64,000 bases of DNA from Streptomyces sp. NBC_00457 (GTDB lineage Bacteria; Actinomycetota; Actinomycetes; Streptomycetales; Streptomycetaceae), in NCBI RefSeq assembly GCF_036014015.1, contig NZ_CP107905.1, positions 2,108,001 to 2,172,000 of the forward strand, read 5' to 3'. Below, piece by piece: positions 1-9,408 of the stretch (position 1 is its first letter; each line of letters starts with the position of its first letter). Position numbers and translations under genes: made by a program. A model generated the notes under the pieces. The model saw only the letters and a list, made by a program, of their open reading frames with translations, searched no databases and was not told the DNA's origin.

Positions 1-535
1 TGGAGATCGGCAGTCCGCCGGCGATGAGGACGAGGATGTAGCCGATGCGGGTGTTGGCGAGCCCGAGCTCGATCAGCAGCTTGTACTGGGCGATGAACGA
101 GGCCGGCATCGGGATGATCATGATGACGAGGATGAAGCCCACGACGGCACCCCGACCGGGGAACTCGATGCGCGCCAGGGCGTACCCGGCCAGGCTCGCG
201 ATGACCAGGATCCCGAGGACCGCGGCCCCGGTGTACAGAAGGCTGTTGGGCAGGTACTGGCTGAAGCCTCCCTCGTTCCAGGCGGTGGCGAAGTTGCCCC
301 ATTCGAAGGGGTCGGGGATGGGGTCGGTTCCCTTGTACAGCTGCTCGGCGCTCTGCAGGGATCCGCTCAGCACCCACAGGATCGGCACCAGCGCTTCCAG
401 CGCTCCGGCGATCAGCAGGGCGTACAGGGCTACCCGTGGTCCGCGCAGACGCTTTCGCCGGCCGCGTGGACCGCCCTGCCGCGTCGGTGTCGGCGCCGTC
501 TTCGGCTTCGGTGCCGGGTCGAGAAGCGTGTTCAC
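1..535 (-). CDS. Carbohydrate ABC transporter permease, MalG type (3' end outside window)
   Basis: This is the second membrane subunit of a CUT1-family sugar importer, cut by the window edge so that only about 178 N-terminal residues are present. The GTG start at 535 follows an AAGG-type ribosome site and lies 2 nt beyond the stop codon of the upstream permease (stop at 538-540), so the two are translationally coupled. A basic, proline-rich cytoplasmic tail is followed by a hydrophobic segment (ALYALLIAGALEALVPIL) and then two or three more membrane helices; the EAA loop that would contact the ATPase is not reached. Together with the next two genes it forms a binding protein-permease-permease operon. 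No ATPase gene is seen; in streptomycetes such importers usually share the MsiK ATPase. Substrate is not visible from sequence, but the neighbouring rhamnosidase suggests a rhamnose-containing oligosaccharide (inference). Confidence 0.9.
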   Translation of the reverse strand, partial: MNTLLDPAPKPKTAPTPTRQGGPRGRRKRLRGPRVALYALLIAGALEALVPILWVLSGSLQSAEQLYKGTDPIPDPFEWGNFATAWNEGGFSQYLPNSLLYTGAAVLGILVIASLAGYALARIEFPGRGAVVGFILVIMIIPMPASFIAQYKLLIELGLANTRIGYILVLIAGGLPIS

Positions 536-537
536 GG

Positions 538-1443
538 TCACCTTCCCTTCTCCGTCCGGGAGTTGGTGGATCCGCCGAGCCTGCGGGAGACCCACAGCTG
601 GACGCAGGCGAGGGCGACCAGGCACGCCCCGAAGATGACCGACATCGCGGCCGCGCGACCGTACTCGTTGAACTGGAAGGCCTGTTGGTAGATGTGCAGG
701 GTGGGGACCGAGGTGTGGCCGGCGGGGCCGCCGTTGGTCAGGACCTGGACGGTGCCGAAGATCTGCAGGCCGCTCAGCAGGGTCAGCACGCTGACGATGC
801 CGGTGACATGGGACATCCCGGGCCAGGTGACATAGCGGAACTGCGCCCAGGAGCGCGCCCCGTCCAGCGACGCGGCCTCGTACAGCTCGCCCGGTACGTC
901 CTGGCGGCCGGCGAGGAAGAGGATGAAACCGAACCCCCAGTGGTACCAGACGAACACGGCGGCAACGGCGATCACGGCTGTCTTGGGATCACCCAGCCAG
1001 TTGTGCGTCAGGCCGTCCAGGCCGAGCGTCTTCAGCGCCTGATTGACGATCCCGATCTTGGGGTCGAGGAACCACGAGAACATGACGCCCACCACCACCG
1101 TGGAGAACACCCCGGGCAGGTAGTAGACGGTGCGGAAGAACGCCGATCCGCGGCGGGCGTGGTGCACGGCCAGCGCCATGACCATGGACACCGCGTTGGC
1201 GACGACCAGACCGACGGCGCCGAAGACGACGGCGTTCTTCATCGAGCCCCAGAACTCGGCGTCGTCCATCACCCAGCGGAAGTTGTCGAGCCCCACGAAC
1301 GGCGTGTCCGGGCTCACGCCGTCCCAGGACTGGAAGCTCAGCAGAATGCCCTGGACGAAGGGGATCACCGTGAACACGGCGATCATCGCCAGCGCCGGCG
1401 CCAGGAAGACACCGGCGGCCAGCATCCGATTGCGGTGCCTCAC
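538..1443 (-). CDS. Carbohydrate ABC transporter permease, MalF/UgpA type
   Basis: First membrane subunit of the sugar importer, 301 residues, the usual size for CUT1 permeases. The GTG start at 1443 overlaps the stop codon of the binding-protein gene by one base (TAGTG), which is why I chose it over longer upstream readings. After a short basic N-terminus (RHRNRM) there are about six hydrophobic helices, beginning with LAAGVFLAPALAMIAVFTVI. Near residue 185 lies the EAA loop (YEAASLDGARSWAQFRYVTW), the site where the ABC ATPase docks. Middle gene of the three-gene minus-strand operon. Confidence 0.93.
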   Translation of the reverse strand: MRHRNRMLAAGVFLAPALAMIAVFTVIPFVQGILLSFQSWDGVSPDTPFVGLDNFRWVMDDAEFWGSMKNAVVFGAVGLVVANAVSMVMALAVHHARRGSAFFRTVYYLPGVFSTVVVGVMFSWFLDPKIGIVNQALKTLGLDGLTHNWLGDPKTAVIAVAAVFVWYHWGFGFILFLAGRQDVPGELYEAASLDGARSWAQFRYVTWPGMSHVTGIVSVLTLLSGLQIFGTVQVLTNGGPAGHTSVPTLHIYQQAFQFNEYGRAAAMSVIFGACLVALACVQLWVSRRLGGSTNSRTEKGR

Positions 1444-2774
1444 TACGCCCTCCGCTGCGCCGTGTCGAGGTCGCCGAGGACCTCGTCCACCGAGCGCTCC
1501 TTGAGCACGATGGCCTCGGCGCCCTTCTGCAGGGCGGTGATGACCTGCTGGTTCATCTGGTTGGCCACGAGCTGGACGTCGGAGATCTTCGCGGCGATGC
1601 CGGTCAGCTGCCGCGGAATGTTCTCCGTGGGCACGGCCTGCGCGGAGGGGATCAGCGGAACCTCCTTGGCGAAGGCCGTCTGCTGGGCCGGATCGGTCAG
1701 CCACCGCACGAACTTCAGTGCCTCGTCGGCGTTCTTGCTCCTGGGGTTGACCGCGGCGCCCTTCGCGGTACCGCCCACCATGCGCGGTGTCTGGGTGCCG
1801 TCATCGGCCTTGGGGACCGGGAAGGAGCGGAAGTCCGTGAAGTCCGGGGCGGTCGCGCGAGCCACCCCGACGGCCGAGGTGCCGTCGTAGATGGCCGCGA
1901 CGCTCCGGGTGTTGAAGAAGGCCTTCTCCACGTTCGGGTTGTCGCTGTTGCCGGACGGAAGTGAGCCTGTGGAGATCACGCCGGCGTCCCGCAGGTCGAC
2001 CAGGAGCTGGAAGGTCTTGCGCCAGCCCTCGCTCTTCCAGCCGGCCTTGCCGGTGAAGGTGGCGTTCAGCTCCTCGTCGGTGAAGTAGTTGGAGGCATAC
2101 GACTGGATCAGCTGGTTCGACAGGCTGGCCGCGAACCAGATGGGGTCCTTCCCGGACTTCTTGATCTTCCTCAGCTGCTCGATGAACTCGCTCATGGTGG
2201 CGGGCGGCCGGTCCGGGTCCAGCCCGGCGGCCTTGAACATCGCGGCGTTGACGAAGAGCCCCATGGCCGGGCTCTCCCAGTGGGCGCTGTAGATGCCCGG
2301 CTTCACGCCCTGCGAGTTGTCCGCCTCGAACGTCGACGCCTTGATCGTGGCGGGCCGGAAGGTGTCGCCCCACGCGCCCTTCAGCCGGTCGGTCAGGTCC
2401 ATGGCCCAACCCGCCTTGTAGTAGGGCGCCATGGAGAAGGAGTCCATCGCCGAGTAGATGTCGGGCATGTTGCGGGACTGGGAGCTCGACTGAAGCTTGG
2501 TCAGGAAGTCGGCGGGGCCGACGTCGTCGATCTTGATCTTCACGCCGGTCTGCTGCGTGTACTTCCGCGCCAGCTGTCCGAGCGCTGCCGCCTGGCCGCG
2601 GGACTGGTTCATGAACACGATCTCGGAGCTGCTTCCCGTACTGCCCCCGCCCGACCCGCAGGCGGCCAGCGTGGTGGCGGCGAGCCCGCCGCCGACGGCG
2701 CCGAGGAAACCGCGCCGGGACAGGAATGTGGCGGCGGCCGGCGAAGCCGCCTCCGCCGTGTGGTCTCGCCTCAT
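1443..2774 (-). CDS. Extracellular sugar-binding lipoprotein (ABC importer)
   Basis: Solute-binding protein of the importer, 443 residues, the normal length for this family. The N-terminus carries a twin-arginine motif (SRRGFLG) followed by a hydrophobic stretch and a lipobox ending LAAC near residue 39, so it should be exported by Tat and lipid-anchored outside the membrane. The mature part begins with the Gly/Ser-rich linker common in actinomycete binding proteins. The ATG at 2774 is preceded by a GGAGG-type site (CATGGAGGAGGACTCGCG). First gene of the operon and divergent from the LacI-type regulator at 3053, so it is probably under that regulator's control. Ligand unknown; a rhamnoside is suggested only by the neighbouring glycosidase. 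Confidence 0.92.
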   Translation of the reverse strand: MRRDHTAEAASPAAATFLSRRGFLGAVGGGLAATTLAACGSGGGSTGSSSEIVFMNQSRGQAAALGQLARKYTQQTGVKIKIDDVGPADFLTKLQSSSQSRNMPDIYSAMDSFSMAPYYKAGWAMDLTDRLKGAWGDTFRPATIKASTFEADNSQGVKPGIYSAHWESPAMGLFVNAAMFKAAGLDPDRPPATMSEFIEQLRKIKKSGKDPIWFAASLSNQLIQSYASNYFTDEELNATFTGKAGWKSEGWRKTFQLLVDLRDAGVISTGSLPSGNSDNPNVEKAFFNTRSVAAIYDGTSAVGVARATAPDFTDFRSFPVPKADDGTQTPRMVGGTAKGAAVNPRSKNADEALKFVRWLTDPAQQTAFAKEVPLIPSAQAVPTENIPRQLTGIAAKISDVQLVANQMNQQVITALQKGAEAIVLKERSVDEVLGDLDTAQRRA

Positions 2775-2980
2775 CGCGAGTCCTCCTCCATGGGTCGGTG
2801 ACGCCGCAACTCGGTGACAATGCTGTGCGGGCTGCCGAAAATTTATGACCTATTCGAGCGAAACTGATTTCCCCCGAGTTCCGTTGACCGTGAACGCTAG
2901 GTAGGGCAGTGACCCTCGTCAACCCTCTTGCCTGCCCTTGTTTCCGCTGTTTTTCTGCGTGGACACGGAACGACAGGCAT

Positions 2981-2994
2981 CGAAAAATATTTCG
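2981..2994. promoter_or_regulatory. Candidate LacI-type operator between divergent importer and regulator genes
   Basis: CGAAAAATATTTCG is an inverted repeat (CGAAA-4-TTTCG) in the 278-bp region between the importer operon and the LacI-family gene. LacI-family regulators bind such palindromes, usually with a central CG. A related half-site (CCGAAAATTTATG) lies near 2837 on the importer side. Assignment is inference from position and symmetry. Confidence 0.4.
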
Positions 2995-3052
2995 GTGATA
3001 CTGTGCTGCCTGTACGGAACGCTACGTCCGGCACGGTCACAAAGGGGCAGCC

Positions 3053-4129
3053 ATGGCATCCACATCGAGCCGCGTGACACTGGCGCAGATCGCCGAGTCC
3101 GCCGGCGTCTCGGTGGCCACCGTCTCCAAGGTCATCAACGGGCGCCCCGACGTGGCGCAGCAGACGCGCGACCTGGTGCTGGATCTGATGCGCCAGTACA
3201 ACTACGGCGGGAACCGGGACGATCTGCGCGCGTACCCCACCGTGGAACTGTTCTTCGGGTTCGCGCGGCTGAGCATCTACCACACGGAGATCATCCAGAG
3301 CGTGGTGGACGCGGGGGCCCGTGAGGGCATCGGCGTGGTGGTCAGCAGACGCGGTGACCACGACCCCGCGGCCGACCCCGCCGCCTGGGCCCGCGGCCTG
3401 GCCGCCGCCGGCCGGCGCGCGGTCATTGCGGTCACGGCGAACACTCTGTCGCCCCCGATCCTCGAAGCCCTGAACCGGGTCCGGCTGCCGGTGGTGCTGC
3501 TCGACCCGGAGTCATTGCCCGACGGCTCGATCGTCAGCGTCGGCGCCACCAACTTCGCCGGCGGCCACGCCGCCGCCACGCATCTGCTGGCCCTCGGCCA
3601 CCGCCGTATCGCCTACCTCGGCGGCACGGAGCACGCGTGGTCCAACCAGGCCCGGCTGCACGGGTTCCGCAGCTCGATGGAAGCGGTCGGCGTGCCGGTG
3701 CTGGGCGAACTGATCCGCCATGCCGGCACGTTCCACGCCGCCGAGGGCATCGAGCACGGCGGGCGGCTGCTGGCCGTGGATCCCGCGCCCACCGCGGTGT
3801 TCGCCGCCTCCGACGAACTGGCCGCCGGGGTCATCGAAGCAGCCCGGCGGCGCGGTCTGCGCGTACCGGACGACCTCAGCGTCGTCGGCTTCGACAACAC
3901 CCCGCTGGCTCAGGTGATCTCGCCCCCGCTGACCACGATCCACGGTCCCGTGCCCGAGATGGGGACCGTGGCCCTGCGCACCGCCCTTCGCCTGGCCGCC
4001 GCAGAGGAGATCGACTCCCACCATGTCGAGCTGGCCACCAGGCTGGTCGTCCGCGACTCGACCCGAGCCCTCCCCTCCGTGACCGACCCCGACGACCCGG
4101 GGCCGACCCCGGGCGATGCCACGTCCTGA
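3053..4129 (+). CDS. LacI-family transcriptional regulator
   Basis: DNA-binding repressor of 358 residues. Residues 8-55 form the LacI helix-turn-helix and hinge (TLAQIAESAGVSVATVSKV, then INGRPDV), followed by a periplasmic-binding-protein-like sensor domain (for example ALGHRRIAYLGG and the DDLSVVGFDNTPLAQ segment near the C-terminus). The ATG follows AAAGGGGCAGCC, a good ribosome site. It is divergent from the sugar importer and is followed after 41 bp by the rhamnosidase, so it most likely represses both until a sugar ligand binds. The ligand is not known. Confidence 0.93.
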   Translation: MASTSSRVTLAQIAESAGVSVATVSKVINGRPDVAQQTRDLVLDLMRQYNYGGNRDDLRAYPTVELFFGFARLSIYHTEIIQSVVDAGAREGIGVVVSRRGDHDPAADPAAWARGLAAAGRRAVIAVTANTLSPPILEALNRVRLPVVLLDPESLPDGSIVSVGATNFAGGHAAATHLLALGHRRIAYLGGTEHAWSNQARLHGFRSSMEAVGVPVLGELIRHAGTFHAAEGIEHGGRLLAVDPAPTAVFAASDELAAGVIEAARRRGLRVPDDLSVVGFDNTPLAQVISPPLTTIHGPVPEMGTVALRTALRLAAAEEIDSHHVELATRLVVRDSTRALPSVTDPDDPGPTPGDATS

Positions 4130-4170
4130 ACCGCTCGGCCACCCACCCGGAAATGGAGGCGATGGCACCG

Positions 4171-6840
4171 ATGCCCACTCCCGCTCCGTACGACCTCACG
4201 ATCGACTTCGGCGGCGACCTGTTCCCGGTCTCCGGGAGCCGCCCGCGCCTGTCGTGGAAGCCCGCCGAGGGCCTACCGCCCCACGCCGCCCACGAGCTGG
4301 AGATACACGTCGAGGACCGCCCCGCACTGACGGTGCCCGTCGACGGCCACCTCCACATCGACTGGCCGGCCCCGCCGCTGAGCAGCGGCGAACACGTCCG
4401 CTGGCGCGTCCGGTCCCGTACCGAAGCACAGGCCTCCCCATGGAGCACCTGGCACGACTTCGAGGCCGGGCTGCTCGACGAGGACTGGACGGCACACTGG
4501 ATCACCCCCGCCGACGATCCGCAGAACGCGCGCCTTGCCCCCGGCACCCGCCCCGCATACGCCCTGCGCGCCACCTTCACGACCACCGGCACGGTCCGCG
4601 CCCGCCTGTACTCGACGGCCCTCGGTGTGTACGAGGCGTTCGTCAACGGCGAGCGCGCGGGCACCGTCGAACTCGCGCCCGGCTCCACGTCGTACGACCA
4701 CACCCTCTACGCCCAGGCCGCCGACGTCACCGCCTCCGTGCGCCCCGGCACCAACACCGTCGAGATCGTGCTGTCCGACGGCTGGTACCGCGGCCAGGTC
4801 GGTGCCTTCCGCAAACCGGCCGGCTGGGGTGAACTCCTCGCCGTCCGGCTGGAGTTGCACCTCGAACACGCCGACGGGACGCGTCAGGTCGTACGCACCG
4901 ACGAGCACTGGACCTCCGCCCCGAGCCCCGTCACCCGGGCCGACCTGATGGACGGCCAGATCACCGACTTCCTCGCTCCGACCGGGCCCGAACGGCCCGT
5001 CCTCGTCGACGCGGTCACCGCGCCCCCGATCGACTGGTCTCCGGCCCCGCCCGTGCGCCGCGTCGAGGACCGCCCCGTCACGTCGCTCACCCGGCTGGCC
5101 GGCGGCGCATGGATCGCCGACTTCGGCCAGAACGCCTCCGGCTGGACCGCCCTGACCGACCTCGGCCCGGCGGGAACCCGCACGGCGATCGACTACGGCG
5201 AGCACCTCGACCCCGCCACCGGAGACCTGACCACCACCCACCTCGACATCCAACGCCCGGGCGACCCGGTGACCGTCTTCGTGCAGCACGACGAGGCCGT
5301 CTCCTCCGGAGCCGCCGGCGAGGTCTTCGAGCCCCGCCACACCGTGCACGGATTCCGGTACGCCCGCCTGGAGCGCGGCGACGTCCCGCTCGACGCGTCG
5401 AGCCTCACCATGTGCGTGGTCCACACCGACCTGCGCTCCACCGGCACCTTCGCCTGCTCCCACCCGGACCTCAACCACCTGTATGAGGTCGCCCGTTGGA
5501 GCTTCCGCGGCAACGCCGTCGACGTGCCCACCGACTGCCCCACCCGTGAACGCATCGGCTGGACCGGCGACTACCAGGTCTTCGCGCCCAGCGCCGTGCG
5601 TCTGTACGACGTGTACGGCTTCAGCCGCAAATGGCTGCGCTCGGTCCGCGACGACCAGCTCGACGACGGCCGGATCGCCAACTTCTCGCCCGACGGACGG
5701 CGCATCAAGCTCGGCACCGACCGGCGACTGGACATGATGACGGGCTCGGCCGGCTGGGGCGACGCCATCGTGCTGGTGCCCTGGCTGCTGTACGAGACGT
5801 ACGGCGACCGCCGGCTGCTCGCCGAGAACTGGGACGCGATGGTCCGCTGGGTCGAGTGGGCGCTGCTCACGGCCCGCACCGCCCGTCACCCCTCCCGGGT
5901 GGCCCGCTCCGCCGAGCCGCTGCCGCACGAGGAGTTCATCTGGGACGGCTCGTTCCATTGGGGTGAGTGGTGTGAGCCCAAGCCCCGCGCCGCGGACGGC
6001 TCACCGATCGAACCGGTGGAGGACGGCCCGGACGGCTGGATGAGCACCGACAAGGGCGAGGTGGGCACCGCATTCCTGTACCGCTCGACCTCAGGCCTCG
6101 CCACCATCGCCCGTGTCCTGGGCCACGATGCCGACGCCGCCCGCTACACCCGGCTGGCGCAGCGGATCAAGGACGCCTGGCGCACGGAGTTCCTCGACGA
6201 CACCGGCCGCACCACCGTCGACACCCAGGCGAGCTACGTCCGCGCCCTCGCCCTCGGACTGGCCCCCGAGAAGCTGCGAGACGCGGTCGCCGCGCGCCTG
6301 GCCGAACTGATCCGCGCGGCCGGGACGCACCTGGGCACCGGCTTCCTCTCCACCCCCGACCTGCTGCCCGTCCTCGCCGACACCGGCCATGTCGACCTCG
6401 CCTACCAGGTGCTCCTCCAGCGCACCTCGCCGTCCTGGCTCGGCATGCTCGACCGCGGCGCCACCACGGTCTGGGAGGACTGGGACGGCGTCGACGAGAA
6501 CGGCGACGCGCACGAGTCGCTCAACCACTACAGCAAGGGCGCCGTCATCCACTTCCTGCACACCCACACCCTCGGACTACGACAGGCCGAGGGCTCGGTG
6601 GCCTGGGAACGGTTCGTCGTCGCGCCCGTACCCCACGCGTCGGTCACCTGGGCACGCGGCACCTTCGACAGCCCGCGCGGCATGATCGCGGTCGAATGGC
6701 GCACGGAGGACGACGAACTGCACATCACCGTCGATGTCCCGCCCACAGCCGTCGCTACGGTTGTCTTTCCCGACGGCGAGGAACTGCCACTTGGCCCGGG
6801 CAGGTTCGCGTCGCGCCGTTCTCTGGCTCGCGGCAGGTAG
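4171..6840 (+). CDS. Alpha-L-rhamnosidase, glycoside hydrolase family 78
   Basis: Predicted to release terminal alpha-L-rhamnose from oligosaccharides or glycosides. About 890 residues without a signal peptide, so it likely acts on imported sugar inside the cell. Order of domains: N-terminal beta-sandwich domains (to about residue 400), the alpha/alpha barrel, and a C-terminal beta domain. The GH78 signature DCPTRERIGWTGD near residue 453 carries the proposed catalytic acid Glu, and GATTVWEDWDG near residue 765 carries the second conserved Glu. I placed the start at ATG 4171 because GGAGG at 4155-4159 is 11 nt upstream; in-frame ATGs at 4153 and 4162 are alternatives with poorer spacing. It follows the LacI regulator by 41 bp and faces away from the importer, which suggests a regulated rhamnoside uptake and cleavage unit. 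Confidence 0.9.
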   Translation: MPTPAPYDLTIDFGGDLFPVSGSRPRLSWKPAEGLPPHAAHELEIHVEDRPALTVPVDGHLHIDWPAPPLSSGEHVRWRVRSRTEAQASPWSTWHDFEAGLLDEDWTAHWITPADDPQNARLAPGTRPAYALRATFTTTGTVRARLYSTALGVYEAFVNGERAGTVELAPGSTSYDHTLYAQAADVTASVRPGTNTVEIVLSDGWYRGQVGAFRKPAGWGELLAVRLELHLEHADGTRQVVRTDEHWTSAPSPVTRADLMDGQITDFLAPTGPERPVLVDAVTAPPIDWSPAPPVRRVEDRPVTSLTRLAGGAWIADFGQNASGWTALTDLGPAGTRTAIDYGEHLDPATGDLTTTHLDIQRPGDPVTVFVQHDEAVSSGAAGEVFEPRHTVHGFRYARLERGDVPLDASSLTMCVVHTDLRSTGTFACSHPDLNHLYEVARWSFRGNAVDVPTDCPTRERIGWTGDYQVFAPSAVRLYDVYGFSRKWLRSVRDDQLDDGRIANFSPDGRRIKLGTDRRLDMMTGSAGWGDAIVLVPWLLYETYGDRRLLAENWDAMVRWVEWALLTARTARHPSRVARSAEPLPHEEFIWDGSFHWGEWCEPKPRAADGSPIEPVEDGPDGWMSTDKGEVGTAFLYRSTSGLATIARVLGHDADAARYTRLAQRIKDAWRTEFLDDTGRTTVDTQASYVRALALGLAPEKLRDAVAARLAELIRAAGTHLGTGFLSTPDLLPVLADTGHVDLAYQVLLQRTSPSWLGMLDRGATTVWEDWDGVDENGDAHESLNHYSKGAVIHFLHTHTLGLRQAEGSVAWERFVVAPVPHASVTWARGTFDSPRGMIAVEWRTEDDELHITVDVPPTAVATVVFPDGEELPLGPGRFASRRSLARGR

Positions 6841-7162
6841 CGGGTGAGATCCCAGACCGCCCGTCGACAGCGCCTTCGGCCCTCGGCCTGCTACAGCCAG
6901 CGGCCGTCCTCGGCGTTCAGGACGAACAGCTTGCGCTTCGCGTAGCCGGGCAGGGCAGACCCGCGGCCGACGAGACCGGTTTCGCCGCCGGCGTAGCTCG
7001 TTTCATGTTGCCTAGTTCGTCAGCTCTGTCGTGTGGTCGGCCCTTGGCGAGCCCGTGGACACTCCCGATGAGCCATACGGCCGCCCGGACCGGCCATCAC
7101 GATGACAGGCCGGACCGGGGACCCCTCCCGAGCGATATCTCAGAGCACGTTCCGCACGCCCA
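6841..7162. other. 322-bp intergenic region with a possible gene remnant
   Basis: Between the rhamnosidase and the convergent AraC gene I see no intact gene. On the minus strand an open frame of about 42 codons (roughly 7017 to 6890) ends in a protein-like tail (GYAKRKLFVLNAEDGRWL then stop); it has no start context and may be the 3' end of a deleted gene. At 7009-7019 the plus strand reads TTGCCTAGTTC, related to the element upstream of the XRE genes at 58529. Confidence 0.3.
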
Positions 7163-7930
7163 CTACCCGTTCTGCCCCGGCGTCCGCGCCGCGTCCGCCG
7201 CGCGGCCCGGTGTGTGGCCGAAGGCGCGGCGGAAGACGTCGATGAACGCGCTCGCCGAGGACCAGCCGCACCGGTGCGCCACCACCGTCACCGGCGTGTC
7301 CTCGGCGAGCAGCACCAGGGCGTGGGAGAGCCGCAGTTGGGTGCGCCACTGCGGGAACGTCATGCCGAGGTCGGCCTTGAACAGGCGGGACAGCGTGCGA
7401 TCGCTGGCGCCGACCTGTCTGCCCAGGGCCGCCAGGGTGCGGTTGTCGGCCGGGTCGGCGTGCAGGATGTCGCACAGCGCCCTGAGTTGCGGCGCGGTCG
7501 GCGTGGGGACGTGCAGCAGCTGCTGGGGGGAGATCCGCAGCTGGTCGCAGAGCACGGCGCGCAGGGGCCGGTGTTCGGGACTGTCGTCCGCCGGGTCGCG
7601 GGTACAGGCGAGGATCAGCTCCCGCAGCAGCGGGCTGACGGCCAGGACGGTGGGCTCGTCCAGGCCGAGCGGATTGGTGTCCGCGGGCAGGCCGACCAGG
7701 TGCAGTTCGAGCTCGCCGCGCGCCTGGTGGGAGTGCACGGTGCCGGCCGGCACCCAGATGGCCCGGGTGGCCGGCGCGATCCAGGCGCCCGCGTCGGTGG
7801 TGACGGCGAGCACGCCCCGGCTCGCGTAGACGATCTGGTGGTCGTCGTGCCGGTGGGCGTCGATGGCGGTGCCGGGGGCCAGCCAGCGGGTACTGGTCGG
7901 CGCCAACGACTCATGGCGGATATCCATCAT
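7163..7930 (-). CDS. AraC-family transcriptional regulator
   Basis: A 255-residue regulator with an N-terminal cupin sensor (metal-site-like APGTAIDAHRHDDHQIVYA near residues 20-38) and a C-terminal pair of helix-turn-helices (RTLAALGRQVGASDRTLSRL, then VAHRCGWSSASAFIDVFRRA and FGHTPG), the AraC/XylS signature. The ATG at 7930 is chosen because homology-like sequence starts there; an adjacent ATG at 7927 is possible and no clear ribosome site is visible. It is divergent from the MFS exporter 54 bp away and probably controls it. Confidence 0.88.
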   Translation of the reverse strand: MMDIRHESLAPTSTRWLAPGTAIDAHRHDDHQIVYASRGVLAVTTDAGAWIAPATRAIWVPAGTVHSHQARGELELHLVGLPADTNPLGLDEPTVLAVSPLLRELILACTRDPADDSPEHRPLRAVLCDQLRISPQQLLHVPTPTAPQLRALCDILHADPADNRTLAALGRQVGASDRTLSRLFKADLGMTFPQWRTQLRLSHALVLLAEDTPVTVVAHRCGWSSASAFIDVFRRAFGHTPGRAADAARTPGQNG

Positions 7931-7984
7931 CGATCGGCAGATTATCGGAAGTGCGACAGGGTGACCACGGACGACGATGGCGCC

Positions 7985-9199
7985 ATGCCAAGGAACAAGT
8001 CGATCGTCCTGCTGTCGGTCGGACATGCCTGCGTGGACGTCTACCAGGGCGCCGTGGCGGCCCTGGTGCCGTTCTTCGTCGCCGAGCGTGCCTACACCTA
8101 CGCTGCGGCCTCGGGCATCGTCCTCGCCGCCAGCCTGCTCTCTTCGGTGGCGCAGCCCTTATTCGGCGCGCTCACCGACCGGCACCCCATTCCCTGGCTG
8201 CTCCCGGTGAGCACGGTGCTCGGCGGGCTCGGTGTGGCCCTGAGCGGCATCAGCGGCTCGTACGCGCTCACGCTGCTGTTCGTGGCGCTGTCCGGCATCG
8301 GGGTCGCCGCGTACCACCCGGAGTCGGCTCGGGTCGCGCGGGTCGCCGGCAAGGGCAGCCACAGCTCCATGGGGTGGTTCTCGCTGGGCGGCAATGTCGG
8401 CTTCGCGGTGGCGCCGCTCCTGGTCACCGTCGTGATCGCCACCGGCGGACTGCGGTTCTCCCCGCTGCTGATCCTGCCCGCGCTGGCCGGCAGCGTGCTC
8501 ACGCTGCCGGTGCTGCGGGCGCTGGAGAATGCGCCGCGCGCAGAGGACGGCCGGGGGGCCGCACGGGGGCGGGACGACTGGTTCTCGTTCGTGCGGCTGT
8601 CGCTGGCGGTGGTGTGCCGGTCGATCGCCTTCGTGGGGCTGAGCACCTTCATCGCCTTCCACGCCCGGGAGCAGACGGGCGGCGGTACGGCGGCGGGGAC
8701 GGCCGCGCTGTTCGTGCTGTACCTCGGCGGCGCCGTCGGCACGGTCGTCGGCAGCAATCTGGCCCACCGCTGGGACCGGGTCACGGTGGTGAGCATGTCG
8801 TACCTGATCACGGTCGGTGCCGTCGCCGGTGTCGTGTTCGTGCCCGGCCCGGCGATCTACCTGTTCGTGATGCTGACCTCGATCGGCCTGTACGTCCCCT
8901 TCTCGCTCCAGGTCACACTCGCCCAGGACTACCTGCCCACGCGCGTCGGCACGGCCAGCGGGATCACGCTCGGCCTCATGGTCAGCGTCGGTGGCCTCAC
9001 CAGCCCCCTCATCGGCAGCATCGCCGACGCCACCTCACTGCGCACGGCCCTGGCGCCCCTGATCCTGATGCCCGCCCTGAGCTGGCTCCTGTTCCGCACC
9101 CTGCCGGAACCGGCCGTGCCCGAGCCCCTGTTGGGCGACGGGGGCAAGGACGCCCCGCAGGACACCCGGAGCACCACCACCGAGCACAGCCGCCTCTGA
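7985..9199 (+). CDS. MFS transporter, fosmidomycin-resistance (Fsr)-like
   Basis: A 404-residue inner-membrane exporter with 12 hydrophobic helices. It opens with HACVDVYQGAVAALVPFF, a segment typical of the fosmidomycin-resistance branch of the major facilitator superfamily, and has the loop motif GALTDRHPIPWLLP between helices 2 and 3. A Gly/Arg-rich cytoplasmic loop near residue 195 separates the two halves. The ATG at 7985 gives the normal start of helix 1; an upstream in-frame GTG exists but adds only hydrophilic residues. Divergent from the AraC regulator. Natural substrate unknown. Confidence 0.88.
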   Translation: MPRNKSIVLLSVGHACVDVYQGAVAALVPFFVAERAYTYAAASGIVLAASLLSSVAQPLFGALTDRHPIPWLLPVSTVLGGLGVALSGISGSYALTLLFVALSGIGVAAYHPESARVARVAGKGSHSSMGWFSLGGNVGFAVAPLLVTVVIATGGLRFSPLLILPALAGSVLTLPVLRALENAPRAEDGRGAARGRDDWFSFVRLSLAVVCRSIAFVGLSTFIAFHAREQTGGGTAAGTAALFVLYLGGAVGTVVGSNLAHRWDRVTVVSMSYLITVGAVAGVVFVPGPAIYLFVMLTSIGLYVPFSLQVTLAQDYLPTRVGTASGITLGLMVSVGGLTSPLIGSIADATSLRTALAPLILMPALSWLLFRTLPEPAVPEPLLGDGGKDAPQDTRSTTTEHSRL

Positions 9200-9240
9200 C
9201 CGGCGCAACGTCCGTACGGCAGCCTGCGCACCGATGCACA

Positions 9241-9270
9241 GAACCCCGGCCCCAACCGGGACCGGGGTTC
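9241..9270. terminator. Hairpin terminator next to the tRNA fragment
   Basis: GAACCCCGG (9241-9249) pairs perfectly with CCGGGGTTC (9262-9270), with further CCC/GGG pairing inside. It lies 42 bp after the MFS stop and directly beyond the 3' end of the minus-strand tRNA fragment, so it could end transcription from either side. No T-run follows, which is usual in streptomycetes. Confidence 0.6.
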
Positions 9271-9284
9271 AAATGACCCTACTT

Positions 9285-9309
9285 TGGTGTCCGAGGGGGG
9301 ACTTGAACC
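9285..9309 (-). other. tRNA 3'-end fragment, candidate att site of an integrated element
   Basis: Read on the minus strand, 9309 to 9285 gives the T-loop (GGTTCAAGT), the T-stem 3' strand (CCCCC), a seven-base acceptor strand (CTCGGAC), a discriminator A and an encoded CCA: the 3' third of a tRNA, probably tRNA-Leu. Sequence upstream on that strand no longer pairs with the T-stem, so tRNA homology ends abruptly at 9309. This is the signature of one end of an element integrated by a tyrosine integrase into a tRNA 3' end. The intact tRNA, on the minus strand at the other end, is not in this window. Confidence 0.6.
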
Positions 9310-9408
9310 GAAACCCCAACCGGTCGTGCTGCGCGCCGACCTGGAGATTCAGGCGGCCCCGCGCGCTGGCCGACGGCGGTGCGAGCCTGCTGCGTCGGAT
9401 GGTGCGCC

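Noticed and set aside
436..1890. Long open frames antisense to the importer genes
   Set aside because: Third-position GC bias creates long antisense frames in this DNA; they show no family motif and Arg/Gly-rich composition. The minus-strand frames carry permease and binding-protein motifs.
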